A DNA stretch of 64,000 nucleotides from Amycolatopsis decaplanina DSM 44594 (GCF_000342005.1 NZ_AOHO01000048.1:290539-354538); one strand, 5' to 3'; shown: positions 40,269 to 49,129, counted from the first letter of the stretch. Translations and numbers: made by a program. The notes: generated by a model not told the origin, from the letters alone.

Positions 40269-41216
40269 ATGACCGCCAACCCGCACAACCTGGCCCTCGA
40301 GCCGGCCGCGCAGGCCTTCGTCGAGGCCACCGCCAACCCGCCGTTCCTCTTCCAGCTGCCGCCGGAAGAAGGACGCAAGGCCGTCGACGAGGTCCAAGGC
40401 GGCGACGTCGAACTGCCCGCCGCGGACGTCGAGACCACGCACGTCGACGGCGTCGAGGTCCGCATCGTGCGCCCGCGGGGCGTCACCGGTCCGCTGCCCG
40501 TGATCGTCTACATCCACGGCGCCGGCTGGGTCTTCGGGAACTTCCGCACCCACGAGCGCCTGGTCCGCGAGCTCGCCGTCGGTGCGGGCGCGGCGGTCGT
40601 CTTCCCCGAATACGACCGCTCGCCGGAGGCGCGCTACCCGGTCGCCATCGAGCAGAACTACGCCGTGGCGAAGTGGGTCGCCGAGCACGGCGCCGAAAAC
40701 GGGCTCGACAGCACGAAGATCGCGATCGCCGGCGATTCCGTCGGCGGGAACATGACCGCCGCGCTCACGCTGCTCGCGAAGCAGCGCGGCGACGTCGCCT
40801 TCCGTCAGCAGGTGCTCTTCTATCCGGTCACCGACGCGAACTTCGACACCGAGTCCTACCGGCGGTTCGCCGAGGGCTACTTCCTCGCCCTCGACGGCAT
40901 GAAGTGGTTCTGGGACCAGTACACGACCGAGCCGGCGCAGCGCGCGGAAATCACCGCGTCGCCACTGCGCGCGAGCCTTGACGAGCTGGCAGGCTTGCCG
41001 CCCGCGCTGGTGATCACCGCCGAGGCCGACGTCTTGCGCGACGAAGGCGAGGCGTACGCCGCGAAGCTGCGTCAGGCCGGAGTACCGGTGACGGCCGTGC
41101 GGTACCAGGGCATCGTCCATGACTTCGTCATGCTCAACACGCTGCGCGAGACGCACGCCGCGGAAGCCGCGATCAAGCAGGCGATCGGGGTGCTGCGCAC
41201 CGCTCTCGAAGGCTGA
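40269..41216 (+). CDS. Alpha/beta hydrolase, hormone-sensitive-lipase family
   Basis: A 315-aa esterase with the HSL oxyanion motif IYIHGAGWVFGN (His-Gly-Ala-Gly in place of HGGG). The nucleophile is in AGDSVGGNMTAA (Ser near residue 158), the acid in TAEADVLRDEGEAYA, and the His in GIVHDFVML (about 283). AGGAGG lies 6 nt before the ATG. It is divergent from an OhrR-like regulator, so expression probably responds to oxidants or lipid peroxides. Substrate unknown; short-chain acyl esters are typical. Confidence 0.92.
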   Translation: MTANPHNLALEPAAQAFVEATANPPFLFQLPPEEGRKAVDEVQGGDVELPAADVETTHVDGVEVRIVRPRGVTGPLPVIVYIHGAGWVFGNFRTHERLVRELAVGAGAAVVFPEYDRSPEARYPVAIEQNYAVAKWVAEHGAENGLDSTKIAIAGDSVGGNMTAALTLLAKQRGDVAFRQQVLFYPVTDANFDTESYRRFAEGYFLALDGMKWFWDQYTTEPAQRAEITASPLRASLDELAGLPPALVITAEADVLRDEGEAYAAKLRQAGVPVTAVRYQGIVHDFVMLNTLRETHAAEAAIKQAIGVLRTALEG

Positions 41217-41352
41217 GTAGCCTGGGCCACGGTTTGTCCAGGGTGACACGCGTCACCCTGGACAACACTTCCCGGTGGTCGCACGTCTCTTGACCCAGAT
41301 GTGGGAAGTGCGGTGCGGGGGCGTGCCGCGGCCGGAGAGGGACACGATCGCC

Positions 41353-42570
41353 ATGGGACTGGGACTGAGTGCCATCCGGCTCGATTCCACACTGAACCTC
41401 GTCATCGTCGTGGTGCTGACGCTGCTCGCGATCATCGCCGTGCCGTTCCTCTGGGAACGCTGGCGCCGCAAGGTCCTCGGCCGCAGCGCCACGATCCTCG
41501 TCGCGGTGGTGCTGGTCGTGGTCAGCACCGGGATGGGCGGGAACATGATCGGCGGGTTCTTCCCGACGGTCGGCGCCCTGTTCGGCACCGGCGTGTACTC
41601 GGGGGAGAGCGTCGACGCCGTCGCCGGTCAGAACGGCTCGGACCTCGACAAACTGCGCGATGCCGGGGCGATGCGGGCCAAAGAGGGCAAGGGCTCCGTC
41701 GTGCACATGACGGTGACCGGCAAGCGCACCGGGCTCACGCGTGACGTCTCGGTGTACTTCCCGCCCCAGTACTACGATCCCGCGTACCGGTCGCTCAAGT
41801 TCCCGGTCATCGAATGGATCCCGAACTACCCGTCCGGCCCGGAAGTGGTCACCGGTCCCTACGAGATGCCCGCCAAACTGGACGCGGCCATCGCGAAGCA
41901 CGTCCTCCCGCCGACCCTGGTGATCATCCCGGATCCGACTGGGAAACCGAAGGTCGGCCATGACACCGAGTGCATCGACGAGGTCAACGGGACCGCCAAC
42001 GACACCTACCTGAGCGCGGACATCCGCGACTGGGCGATCGAGAGACTCGGCGCCAACCCGCAGCGCAAGGCGTGGACGATGGCGGGCTGGTCCTCGGGCG
42101 GCTACTGCGCGATGAACCTGGTGACCAGGCATCCGCAGTGGTACGGCCAGGCGGCGAGCGTCAGCGGCTACTACAAGGCATCGGTGGACGCGGAGACGGA
42201 GAACCTGTTCAAGGGCAGGCAGGACATCGCCGACGCGAACACGGTCACGGTGAACCTGCAGAAGCACCCGTCGCCGGTCGACATCCTCGCGATCGCGGGG
42301 GACAAGGAAAACTTCGAGAGCTTCTCGATCGACCAGATCCAGGCGGCCGTCCGCGCGCCCGCGACGCTTTCGTCGTGGCGGATCCCCGATGCCGGGCACA
42401 ACATGAACACCTTCAAGGCGCAGGTGCCCGACGTGCTGGCGTGGATCGGCGCGCGGACCGTGCCGCCGTGCGCGCCGCAGGACAAGAAGATCATCACCAA
42501 CGGTGGGGTCACCCCGTGGTCCTTGCCCAACACCGGCGCCAAGGGCGCGCTGGTCGACGTCGTCGAGTAG
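41353..42570 (+). CDS. Membrane-anchored esterase, Antigen 85/esterase D-like fold
   Basis: A 405-aa protein with two or three N-terminal hydrophobic helices (LVIVVVLTLLAIIAVPFL, then ATILVAVVLVVVSTGMGG) and a periplasmic alpha/beta hydrolase domain. The nucleophile elbow is TMAGWSSGGYCAMNL (Ser about residue 247). The His is near the C-terminus in DAGHNMNTF. LTRDVSVYFPPQYYDP is the usual entry strand. This resembles Antigen 85 mycolyltransferases and their relatives. In a mycolate-free Pseudonocardiaceae host the acyl substrate is uncertain. ATG at 41353 preferred over upstream ATG/GTG codons because it starts just before the first helix. Confidence 0.85.
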   Translation: MGLGLSAIRLDSTLNLVIVVVLTLLAIIAVPFLWERWRRKVLGRSATILVAVVLVVVSTGMGGNMIGGFFPTVGALFGTGVYSGESVDAVAGQNGSDLDKLRDAGAMRAKEGKGSVVHMTVTGKRTGLTRDVSVYFPPQYYDPAYRSLKFPVIEWIPNYPSGPEVVTGPYEMPAKLDAAIAKHVLPPTLVIIPDPTGKPKVGHDTECIDEVNGTANDTYLSADIRDWAIERLGANPQRKAWTMAGWSSGGYCAMNLVTRHPQWYGQAASVSGYYKASVDAETENLFKGRQDIADANTVTVNLQKHPSPVDILAIAGDKENFESFSIDQIQAAVRAPATLSSWRIPDAGHNMNTFKAQVPDVLAWIGARTVPPCAPQDKKIITNGGVTPWSLPNTGAKGALVDVVE

Positions 42571-42822
42571 TTATTGAGGGGTAAGGCAAAGGTGGCGGAC
42601 CGTGGTGGGGCTCGTGAGTGGTAAGGACGTTGCTGAGGGGTAGGGCGAACGTGTCGTGCCGGGCGAGGTGTGAGCTTTCCCGGCCTCGGACGATGAGCGG
42701 GTCTCGAGCGCCTCGCCCGGGACACTCACCGTCTCGAACGTGGCGCTCGGGACTCACGCCCATGGCCGCTCACGAGGCCCACCACCAGGGCGCGCCCCTT
42801 TGCCTTATCTCTCAATAACCGC
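42568..42822. repeat. Large nested imperfect palindrome between convergent genes (contains CTCGTGAGTGG modules, copy C)
   Basis: The outer arms GTTATTGAG..TAAGGCAAAGG (42569-42591) and its near complement (42797-42819) enclose TGGTGGGGCTCGTGAGTGG (from 42603) and its complement near 42765-42785. Inside are further partial palindromes around CGGGCGAGG/CCTCGCCCG. Both flanking genes end inside the outer arms. The CTCGTGAGTGG module is shared with the repeats at 24821 and 29964. Confidence 0.75.
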
Positions 42823-43654
42823 GCTTGGCGCGATAAGCCTTGGGGTACAAGCGAAGCCGGTCGGGAACTCGGTTCCCGGCCGCTCTCGCGACCGCTCCCA
42901 GCCGCCGGAGACGCCGCTCGTCCGCGTTTGTCCACTTGAGACCAAGGTGGTCGCGGAGCGCTCGGGGCAGCAGGCCGATCGCGCACAGTGTCAGTACGTT
43001 CCCGCCCGCCGGGCGGACGGGACGCCACAAGACCTCCGGCAAGAACCACCACGGCGGCGGTGGGATGTCCCGCATGGTGATCGAGCGGAGTAGTTCTCGT
43101 ACCGTGTGGTTGTCCTCGAGCCTGTTCGCGACAACGTCGTCGAAGTAGGCCTCGAACCCTTCGAGGTCCTCCGGCATGTGGTGATCACGGAGGCCGAGTA
43201 GCAGGCCGAGACGTCGCCATTCCGCGTAAAATGCTCGTTTTTCCTCACGGGACAAGGGGTGTACGAAGATCTCCCGCATGCGGACGGTTGTCCAGAACGT
43301 CGAGCCGTGCACCCACCAGTAGGCCTCGGGGTTCAGTGCGTGATAGCGCTCGCCGTGATGGTCGATACCCTTGAACGCCTTGTGCATCTCGCGGAGCCGC
43401 TCGGCCTCCGCGATCGCCTCCCGGCCACCGAAAACCTGTGACAGCAAGGAATCGATGGTCCGGTCGAGGCGGCCCCATGGATCTTCGGTGAAGTTCGAAT
43501 GGTCGTGCACGCCGGCGCCGATCACCGGATGCGCGACCTGCAGCAGCAACGCCGTCCCCGCGCCGAGCAACAGCCTCCGGTCGCCGACCACTTGCCAGGC
43601 AACGGAATCAGGGCCGAGCGGGGTCACGGCGGGTAAGCGGGCTTCGGTGCTCAT
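42812..43654 (-). CDS. MpaB-family oxygenase (DUF2236, latex-clearing/MpaB fold)
   Basis: A 280-aa haem-dependent oxygenase-like protein. Characteristic segments are LLLGAGTALLLQVAHPVIGA GVHDHSNF (about residues 30-55), WGRLDRTIDSLLSQVFGG, LREMHKAFKGIDHHGERYHA with candidate haem His, ALNPEAYWWVHGSTFWTTVR and GLLLGLRDHHMPEDLEGF. Related to MpaB (mycophenolic acid) and Lcp rubber oxygenases; actinobacterial copies are mostly uncharacterised. Cytosolic. The TGA stop lies within the large palindrome. Confidence 0.85.
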   Translation of the reverse strand: MSTEARLPAVTPLGPDSVAWQVVGDRRLLLGAGTALLLQVAHPVIGAGVHDHSNFTEDPWGRLDRTIDSLLSQVFGGREAIAEAERLREMHKAFKGIDHHGERYHALNPEAYWWVHGSTFWTTVRMREIFVHPLSREEKRAFYAEWRRLGLLLGLRDHHMPEDLEGFEAYFDDVVANRLEDNHTVRELLRSITMRDIPPPPWWFLPEVLWRPVRPAGGNVLTLCAIGLLPRALRDHLGLKWTNADERRLRRLGAVARAAGNRVPDRLRLYPKAYRAKRGY

Positions 43655-43699
43655 GACGACCTCCCGGGAGAGCGGCGTATCGCCACTGTCCCACCTTGT

Positions 43700-44641
43700 T
43701 TACAGGCCGTCAATAATAGGAAGCAGTGCCTTCACCACCTCGGTAATCCGTCTGCCGGCGCCCGCGTAGGTGGTCGACGTCGGTTGAGAGGTCAGTACGA
43801 CGACGATGTAGCGATCGTCTTCGCCGACGGTGCCGGAGCTGTGCAGGATGCGGGAGCCGCGGCAGCACGCCCAGCCCTGCTTGATCGACCATGGAAGGGA
43901 GCCGACGGCGTCCGGGATGCCGAAGTACTGCCGGATCCCGTCGGAACCGCTCTCCGTCGCGCCGCTCAACGCCCGCATGATCGTCGTCCGTGTCCCCGCG
44001 CCTGCCTGGTCCAGCAGGTAGCGGTAGATCTTCGCGATGTCCGCGGCGGTGATCCGGGTGTCACCCCAGCGGCCGGGATCCTCGGGCGGACGCGTGCCGC
44101 CGAGGCCGATCTTGGCCGCCCAGCGGGTGACGATGGCGGGTCCGCCGTGGGCCGACCACAGCCTGCCGGCGATGTCGTCATCGCTGACCGAAAGCATCCG
44201 CTGCACGGTGCCCGTCGATGTGCCCGCCTGAAGCGCTTCGAGCGCGATGAGGAGCTTCACAAGTGACGCCGAGGTGTAGGAACGTTCTGCTTTAAGGGAA
44301 ACCGTGTTCTTCTCGGCGGTGCGGTCGTAGACGACCACGCTCACCTGTCCGCCGGGCACGAGGTCCGCGAGGGCCTGGGTATCGACGGACTTCGGCGGCC
44401 CCGGTGCCTCCGGTGCTTTCGAGGACGGCGGTGCCTTCGAGGACGGCGGGGCCGGGGATTCGACCGGTTCCGGTCGGGATTCGACGGTCATCACCGTGGC
44501 CCTCGACGCCGCGTCCGCGACCGCCGCCGGACCGGGACGCGACGGCGGAATCAGCGCCATCGCGAGGATGGCCCCCAGGCATAGCCCCACCAGGAGGACG
44601 ACTCCGCTCACCTTGCCCACACGACTTGTTGACCGGACCAC
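43700..44641 (-). CDS. Beta-lactamase/transpeptidase-fold serine hydrolase, membrane anchored
   Basis: A 313-aa protein with a single N-terminal membrane segment (GKVSGVVLLVGLCLGAILAM), a Pro/Ser-rich linker (PAPPSSKAPPSSKAPEAPGP, about residues 55-80) and a penicilloyl-serine-transferase-like domain. The SxxK motif is in YTSASLVKLLIALEA (Ser about 128), the SDN-equivalent is SVSDDDIAGRLW, and the KTG-equivalent is SSGTVGED. Related to class A beta-lactamase-like hydrolases and D-alanyl-D-alanine-interacting proteins; it may not hydrolyse beta-lactams. GTG start before the helix; a second GTG seven codons on is possible. Confidence 0.85.
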   Translation of the reverse strand: MVRSTSRVGKVSGVVLLVGLCLGAILAMALIPPSRPGPAAVADAASRATVMTVESRPEPVESPAPPSSKAPPSSKAPEAPGPPKSVDTQALADLVPGGQVSVVVYDRTAEKNTVSLKAERSYTSASLVKLLIALEALQAGTSTGTVQRMLSVSDDDIAGRLWSAHGGPAIVTRWAAKIGLGGTRPPEDPGRWGDTRITAADIAKIYRYLLDQAGAGTRTTIMRALSGATESGSDGIRQYFGIPDAVGSLPWSIKQGWACCRGSRILHSSGTVGEDDRYIVVVLTSQPTSTTYAGAGRRITEVVKALLPIIDGL

Positions 44642-44752
44642 CCGTTCGTGTTCACGGTTACGCCGTTCGGACGCGGCGGTTTGCCCGGGAGGACCCCGGG
44701 GTATCCGGTCCCCAAGCGTGAATTCAGGTCGCCAACTCTGGGAGGCGGAGCA

Positions 44753-45349
44753 ATGGCACGTGCACAACGCGCTCGTATCCGGACGGCGGGTCTCCAGCCC
44801 GCGCAGGTCCTGGTCGGGCTGTCGAGCCTGGCTTTCCTGGTGTTCGGGATCGTGGGCTTCACCAGGACCGGGTTCGCCGATTTCGTCGGCCGCAGCGACG
44901 CGACCGTGCTCGGATTCTCGGTGAACCCTCTCTACAACCTCGGGTTCGTCCTGCTGGGCGCGATCGGTCTGCTGCTGACCTTCGGGTCGGGCCGGTCCCG
45001 GGTCTTCGGTCTCCTGACGTTCGTCGCCTTCGGGGCACTGTTCGTCTGGGGTCTGATGATCGCCGGGACCGTTTCGACGAATCCGGTCTCACAGGCGGGA
45101 AACCCGTTCAACCTCAACGGGCCGGACAACTGGCTGCACCTCGGCCTCGCCGCGCTCGGGCTGGTGATCGCGTTCCTGCCCGCGCGGCACAAGGTGCTGC
45201 TGCCGGAGGACGAAGAGGAGACCGTGGTGGCGGACCGGGCCGACAGCGCCACGGTCGTCGAACCTCTTCCTGACGCTTCGCGACGGCCGAAGCATGAGAA
45301 AGGCCCGGCCGTCACTCGGGAAGAGCGACCGCCGGGCCTCGCCCACTAG
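44753..45349 (+). CDS. DUF4383-family membrane protein
   Basis: A 198-aa protein with four hydrophobic segments in the DUF4383 pattern: VLVGLSSLAFLVFGIVGFTR, LYNLGFVLLGAIGLLLTFG, VFGLLTFVAFGALFVWGLMI and NWLHLGLAALGLVIAFLPA (about residues 17-150). The NP(F/L)NxN..DNWLH motif is conserved in the family. Function unknown; common in actinobacteria, sometimes stress-linked. ATG with GGGAGGCGG upstream. Ends 1 bp before the convergent lipoprotein gene. Confidence 0.85.
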   Translation: MARAQRARIRTAGLQPAQVLVGLSSLAFLVFGIVGFTRTGFADFVGRSDATVLGFSVNPLYNLGFVLLGAIGLLLTFGSGRSRVFGLLTFVAFGALFVWGLMIAGTVSTNPVSQAGNPFNLNGPDNWLHLGLAALGLVIAFLPARHKVLLPEDEEETVVADRADSATVVEPLPDASRRPKHEKGPAVTREERPPGLAH

Positions 45350-45350
45350 A

Positions 45351-46337
45351 TCAGTATCCGTATTGCGAACCACCGGACTGGGCGGGAGCGCCCTCCTTCT
45401 CGGGGGCGGCGTTCCCGCTCTGTGCGGCCTTGTCCTTCACCGGCGCTTTGCTCTTGCAGCCGGCGGGCTCGATGACGAACCAGGTGCCGCCGACGCCGTG
45501 ACCGTTGGCCTCACCGGCTGTGTCCTTGGCGTAGCGATAGACGGCCCACCCGCCGACGGTGACCTGCGTGGTGCCGTCCGCGCGCTTCACCTTGCCGAGC
45601 AGCTTCGAGTCGATGCCTTCGAGCTGGACGTCGCCCTCGGCGAGCACCGGCGGCCAGGCTTTCGCGCAGTCACCGTTGCAGGTCGGCTGCTTGTTCTTCT
45701 TGTCCTTGGTGAACATGTACAGGGTGAAACCGTCCTGATCCACAATGGCCGGTCCGATGCCGTCGACATTGCTCGCGACCAGCTTGGTGGCGCCGTCCTT
45801 CTGCTCAGCCGGAGCCTCCTTCGCCGCCTGGCCCGCCTTGCCGCCCTTGGCGTTCGCGGCGTACCAAGTGCTGCCGACGCCCTGCCCCTTCGTCTCGCCC
45901 GCCTTGGTGTCCTTGGCGTAGCGGTAAAGCGCCCAGCCGCCGACGGTGACCTGCTTGCGGCCGTCGGCGCGGGTCACTTCGCCGACCAGGGCCTGATCCA
46001 CGCCTTCGACCTGGACGTCGCCCTCGGCCAGCACCGGCGGCCAGGCCTTCGCGCAGTCACCGTCGCAATTGGACTTCGGCGGCTTCGCGCTGTCCTTGTC
46101 GAAGCGGTACAAGGTGAACCCGTCCTTGTCGACGAGCACCTGGCCGAGATTCCCGGCTTCGGCCACGGCCACCTTGGTCTCGCCCTTGGCCGCGGGGGCG
46201 CTCCCGCCCGCCCCGGCCACCGCGGCGGCGGGAGCGATGGCGGGGGCCACCGCCTCGGTGCCGCCGGAGCAGGCCGACAGCACCACCAGGCCCGCGGCCG
46301 CGGACGCCGCCGCGACGACGAAACGCTTGCGAAGCAT
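45351..46337 (-). CDS. Lipoprotein with two tandem Lipoprotein_15 (COG4315) domains
   Basis: A 328-aa lipoprotein. The signal peptide VVAAASAAAGLVVLSACSGG contains the lipobox LSAC (lipid-modified Cys about residue 23). Two copies of a ~110-aa module follow. Each has VDKDGFTLYRF or VDQDGFTLYMF, then CxGDCAKAWPPVLAEGDVQ with paired Cys, then VTVGGWALYRYAKDT and GHGVGSTW or GHGVGGTW. The module's function is unknown; such lipoproteins are frequent in actinobacteria and may bind metal or redox ligands through the Cys pair. The linker between copies is Lys/Ala-rich. The high inter-repeat identity (CAKAWPPVLAEGDVQ(V/L)EG) suggests recent duplication or conversion. Confidence 0.9.
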   Translation of the reverse strand: MLRKRFVVAAASAAAGLVVLSACSGGTEAVAPAIAPAAAVAGAGGSAPAAKGETKVAVAEAGNLGQVLVDKDGFTLYRFDKDSAKPPKSNCDGDCAKAWPPVLAEGDVQVEGVDQALVGEVTRADGRKQVTVGGWALYRYAKDTKAGETKGQGVGSTWYAANAKGGKAGQAAKEAPAEQKDGATKLVASNVDGIGPAIVDQDGFTLYMFTKDKKNKQPTCNGDCAKAWPPVLAEGDVQLEGIDSKLLGKVKRADGTTQVTVGGWAVYRYAKDTAGEANGHGVGGTWFVIEPAGCKSKAPVKDKAAQSGNAAPEKEGAPAQSGGSQYGY

Positions 46338-46419
46338 GGGATTTCTCCTTGTTCGTAGGGGTTCCGCGGCTTGGCGCGGTGAGCTTGTACCCCCTACACG
46401 GAGCCGGTGCGGGACCGGT

Positions 46420-47793
46420 TCAAGGAGTTTTCGGATTTTCTTCGCGGGCCTCCAGCGCGGCGTCGGTGAGCATTCCGGCCGAGCCGGTGTAGTTCGCGGG
46501 CTCCAGCAGGTCGGCGAGGGATTCCGCAGGGAGCACTCCGGTTATCTCCGGCATGTCGGAAAGCACCTCGCCGAGGGCCTTGTCCTGCTCCAGGGCGAGC
46601 TTGGACGCGTGCCCGAGGACCTCCTTGGCCCGCGCCTTGCCGAGCAGCGGGGCGAGCACGGTCGAAAGCCGCTCGGAGACGATCTGGCCGTGCGTGAGGC
46701 CGAGGTTCTCGCGCATGCGTTCGTCGTTGACGACCAGGCCGCGGGCGAGTTCGGCCGCCGTGTGCGCGGCGCCGCCGGTCAGGCGCAGGCATTCGCGCAG
46801 CAGCTGCCACTCGGCGTGCCACGCGCCCGCGGACCGTTCGTCCTCGGAGACCATGGCCTGGGTGACGCCGGTGGCCAGCACCGGGACCTGCAGCGCGGCC
46901 GAACGGATCAGCGTCGCGAGCACCGGATTGCGTTTGTGCGGCATCGCCGAGGAACCGCCGCGGCCCTCACCCGCGGGTTCGGTGACCTCCCCGACCTCGG
47001 TGCGCGTCAGGAACTGGACGTCGACCGCGATCTTCCCGAGCGCGGCGGCGGTGAACGAGAGGGCGGCCGCGAGGTCGGCCGTCGGGGTGCGGAGAGTGTG
47101 CCAGGGGAGCGTGGTCTCGGCTAGACCGGTTTCCTCGGCGAAGGCCATCTGCAGCCGCTGCGGATAACCGTCGGGCAACTCGGCGAGGCGCGCGTGCTCG
47201 GCGTACGCGGCCCTCGTGCCCGCGGCGCCTCCGAGTGAGACCGGCAGGACGACACGGTTCAGCCTGTCGAGCGCGTCGAGCGTGAGCCGTCGCCAGCCCG
47301 CCGCCTTGAGTCCGAACGTGGTCGGAACCGCGTGGGCGGTGAGGGTGCGCCCGGCCATGGTCGTGTCGCGATGCGCGCGGGCGAGATCCGCCAGCGCGTC
47401 CGCCGTCGACTCGAGGTCCGCGGTGACCAGCGCCCGAGTCCGCGCGGCGACCAGCATCATCGCGGTGTCGAAGATGTCCTGGCTGGTGGAGCCGCGATGG
47501 ACGTACTCCGTCCCGGCCGCCTCGCTCAGCTCCTTGATCAATCCCACGACCGGGTTCGCCGTCTCACGAGCCGCCCGCGCCAAGGCGACCACGTCGATCT
47601 CGGCCGACGCGGCCGCATCGGTGATCGCCTCCGCGGCGGCCCGTGGGATCAGCCCGGTGCGGGCCTGCGCCCTGGCGAGCGCCGCCTCCGTGTCCAACAG
47701 GGCCCGCAACCAGGCGAGATCACCCGTCGCCGCCTCGGCGGGCGTGCCGGCGCGGACCGGGGACAGGAGGCCGGAATCGGGATCGGCGTTCAT
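46420..47793 (-). CDS. pcaB: 3-carboxy-cis,cis-muconate cycloisomerase (fumarase/aspartase superfamily)
   Basis: A 457-aa superfamily lyase. The signature GSSAMPHKRNP lies near residue 285, with HRGSTSQDIFDTAMML near 98 (conserved HxGxTSQD) and TAHAVPTTFGLKAAGW (about 151). The short LSPVRAGTPAEAATGDLAWL beginning and the VTEPAGEGRGG run before the signature favour carboxymuconate cycloisomerase of the protocatechuate branch over adenylosuccinate lyase. Other pca genes are not in the window, so this is an isolated copy and a related lyase activity is possible. ATG start. Confidence 0.85.
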   Translation of the reverse strand: MNADPDSGLLSPVRAGTPAEAATGDLAWLRALLDTEAALARAQARTGLIPRAAAEAITDAAASAEIDVVALARAARETANPVVGLIKELSEAAGTEYVHRGSTSQDIFDTAMMLVAARTRALVTADLESTADALADLARAHRDTTMAGRTLTAHAVPTTFGLKAAGWRRLTLDALDRLNRVVLPVSLGGAAGTRAAYAEHARLAELPDGYPQRLQMAFAEETGLAETTLPWHTLRTPTADLAAALSFTAAALGKIAVDVQFLTRTEVGEVTEPAGEGRGGSSAMPHKRNPVLATLIRSAALQVPVLATGVTQAMVSEDERSAGAWHAEWQLLRECLRLTGGAAHTAAELARGLVVNDERMRENLGLTHGQIVSERLSTVLAPLLGKARAKEVLGHASKLALEQDKALGEVLSDMPEITGVLPAESLADLLEPANYTGSAGMLTDAALEAREENPKTP

Positions 47794-47818
47794 CGGCCCA
47801 GCATCGCACTCCGAGGTT

Positions 47819-48358
47819 TCAGTGGCCTGTCCTCCCGTCGATGCGCTCGCGCAGCAGGTCGGCGTGGCCGTCGTGGCGCGCGTACTCGGCGATGTGACGT
47901 GTCAGCAGCCACCGCAGCGAGAACGGCTCCCCGTCGCGGCGGCTCGTGCCCGTGTCGTCGAGCGACGCGGCCGCCACGATCTCCCGCGACCGCGCGCACT
48001 CCTCTCGCCAAGCCGCCCAAGCGGCCTCGACGTCACCGCCGGTGTCCTCGAAGTCCTGCTCAGGCCATTCGTCGGAGTAATAGAGCATCGGGACGTCCTC
48101 GCCCGCGAACTGCAGGCGGAACCACCAGCGCTCGGTGCCCGTGAGGTGCCTGAGCAGCCCGTGCAGCGACATGCTCGACGGCTCCACCGCCCGCAGCGCC
48201 ATCTGCTCCGGCGTCAGACCCTGGCACTTGAGCTCGAAGGTGCGACGATGCCAGTCGAGAGTGGACGTCAGGATCTCGCGCTCGCTCGCCACGCGCGGAG
48301 GCTCCGGCCGGTCGCCTTCCCAACCTGCCGAGTAGTTCTCGTCGGGGATCGTTTCCAT
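47819..48358 (-). CDS. DinB-family protein (DUF664, mycothiol-dependent-like)
   Basis: A 179-aa four-helix-bundle protein: LTSTLDWHRRTFELKCQGLT (metal His), MALRAVEPSSMSLHGLLRHLTGTERWWFR (about residues 50-78) with the metal His in LRHLTG, and TRHIAEYARHDGHADLLRERIDG near the C-terminus supplying further His ligands. Related to DinB/YfiT and mycothiol-transferase-like proteins. The role is probably thiol-linked detoxification or maleylpyruvate-isomerase-type chemistry. ATG at 48358 with neighbouring start candidates further upstream rejected because the conserved METIPDENYSAGWEGDRP start fits. Confidence 0.88.
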   Translation of the reverse strand: METIPDENYSAGWEGDRPEPPRVASEREILTSTLDWHRRTFELKCQGLTPEQMALRAVEPSSMSLHGLLRHLTGTERWWFRLQFAGEDVPMLYYSDEWPEQDFEDTGGDVEAAWAAWREECARSREIVAAASLDDTGTSRRDGEPFSLRWLLTRHIAEYARHDGHADLLRERIDGRTGH

Positions 48359-48457
48359 GCCCTTCACCGTGGCAGAGACCCCCGACAATTCCGTGGCGTT
48401 CCGGCGGCGGCCCCGCCATCCTGGTGGTCGACGGCGGTCTACTAGACTCGGCCGCAC

Positions 48458-48530
48458 GGGCCGTTAGCTCAATTGGTAGAGCTGCGGACTTTTAATCCGT
48501 AGGTTCTGGGTTCGAGCCCCAGGCGGCCCA
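48458..48530 (+). tRNA. tRNA-Lys(TTT)
   Basis: Acceptor GGGCCGT/GCGGCCC with one T-G pair, discriminator A, D-arm GCTCAATTGGTAGAGC, anticodon stem GCGGA/TCCGT with loop CTTTTAA (anticodon 48491-48493), and T-stem CTGGG/CCCAG. CCA is not encoded. A standard gene. Confidence 0.96.
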
Positions 48531-48540
48531 CTCTTTCGCC

Positions 48541-48561
48541 TGGCCCACGTGTGGTGGGCCA
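48541..48561 (+). terminator. Short hairpin after tRNA-Lys
   Basis: TGGCCCAC/GTGGGCCA, a perfect 8-bp stem with loop GTGTG, 10 nt after the tRNA. It lacks a T-run and may be a processing or weak termination signal. The following 180 bp to the next gene show nothing recognisable. Confidence 0.5.
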
Positions 48562-48743
48562 CCCCGGGGCAAGATCTTATCCCCGGTTTCCGGGTTCACC
48601 GGTTCATCCAGCAGACTTTCGAGCGCCTTCGCTGGTAGATCCCGTTCGGCCGGTGGTGCGGGGCGACCACACCCTCGTCACCAGGACGGTGCTCGCGCCG
48701 GACAGCGCGAAAGATCGACGTGAGCCGCTGAGCCTCGTCGTGT

Positions 48744-49004
48744 TCAGGCGCCGAGGCGGTTGTAGATCCGGCTGGCCAGGGAGGCGGCCAGTCGGTTCAA
48801 CGGGTTCCAAGGTTCATCGAGCGCGAACCGCCCGAGTAGTTCCGCCGCGGCGTAGGCCTCGGCCTCCGAGAGCAAGGTCGCCCGCCGGTCCAGGAGCCCC
48901 TGCTCGACCAGCCGTGTCAGCGCTTCGGCGTACTCGTCCAGGTCGCGCACCTGGTCCAGGCCGTATCGCTCGTCGAGCGAATCCCCCGTGAGGTCGTCGT
49001 TCAT
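48744..49004 (-). CDS. Unknown 86-aa protein
   Basis: MNDDLTGDSLDERYGLDQVR, DLDEYAEALTRLVEQGLLDR, LSEAEAYAAAELLGRFALDE, NRLAASLASRIYNRLGA: an acidic, helical small protein without signal peptide, membrane segment or known motif. The ATG has GGGGGAG 8 nt upstream. It is read away from the candidate RNA locus and may share a divergent promoter region with it. Confidence 0.6.
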   Translation of the reverse strand: MNDDLTGDSLDERYGLDQVRDLDEYAEALTRLVEQGLLDRRATLLSEAEAYAAAELLGRFALDEPWNPLNRLAASLASRIYNRLGA

Positions 49005-49129
49005 GGTCGTCTCCCCCTTCTGTCGCCACCCGTCCCACACGCCGCAGGAAATCTATGCTGTCTGGGGTAGACATTCACTGCCGGGTGTGGGTAGCATTCT
49101 CGACGTACCGAGAAAGACAACGTCCAGCA

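Noticed and set aside
43700..44641. True class A beta-lactamase
   Set aside because: SxxK is present but the SDN and KTG elements are only loosely matched (SDD, SGT) and the protein has a membrane anchor with a Pro/Ser linker; called a serine hydrolase of that fold only.
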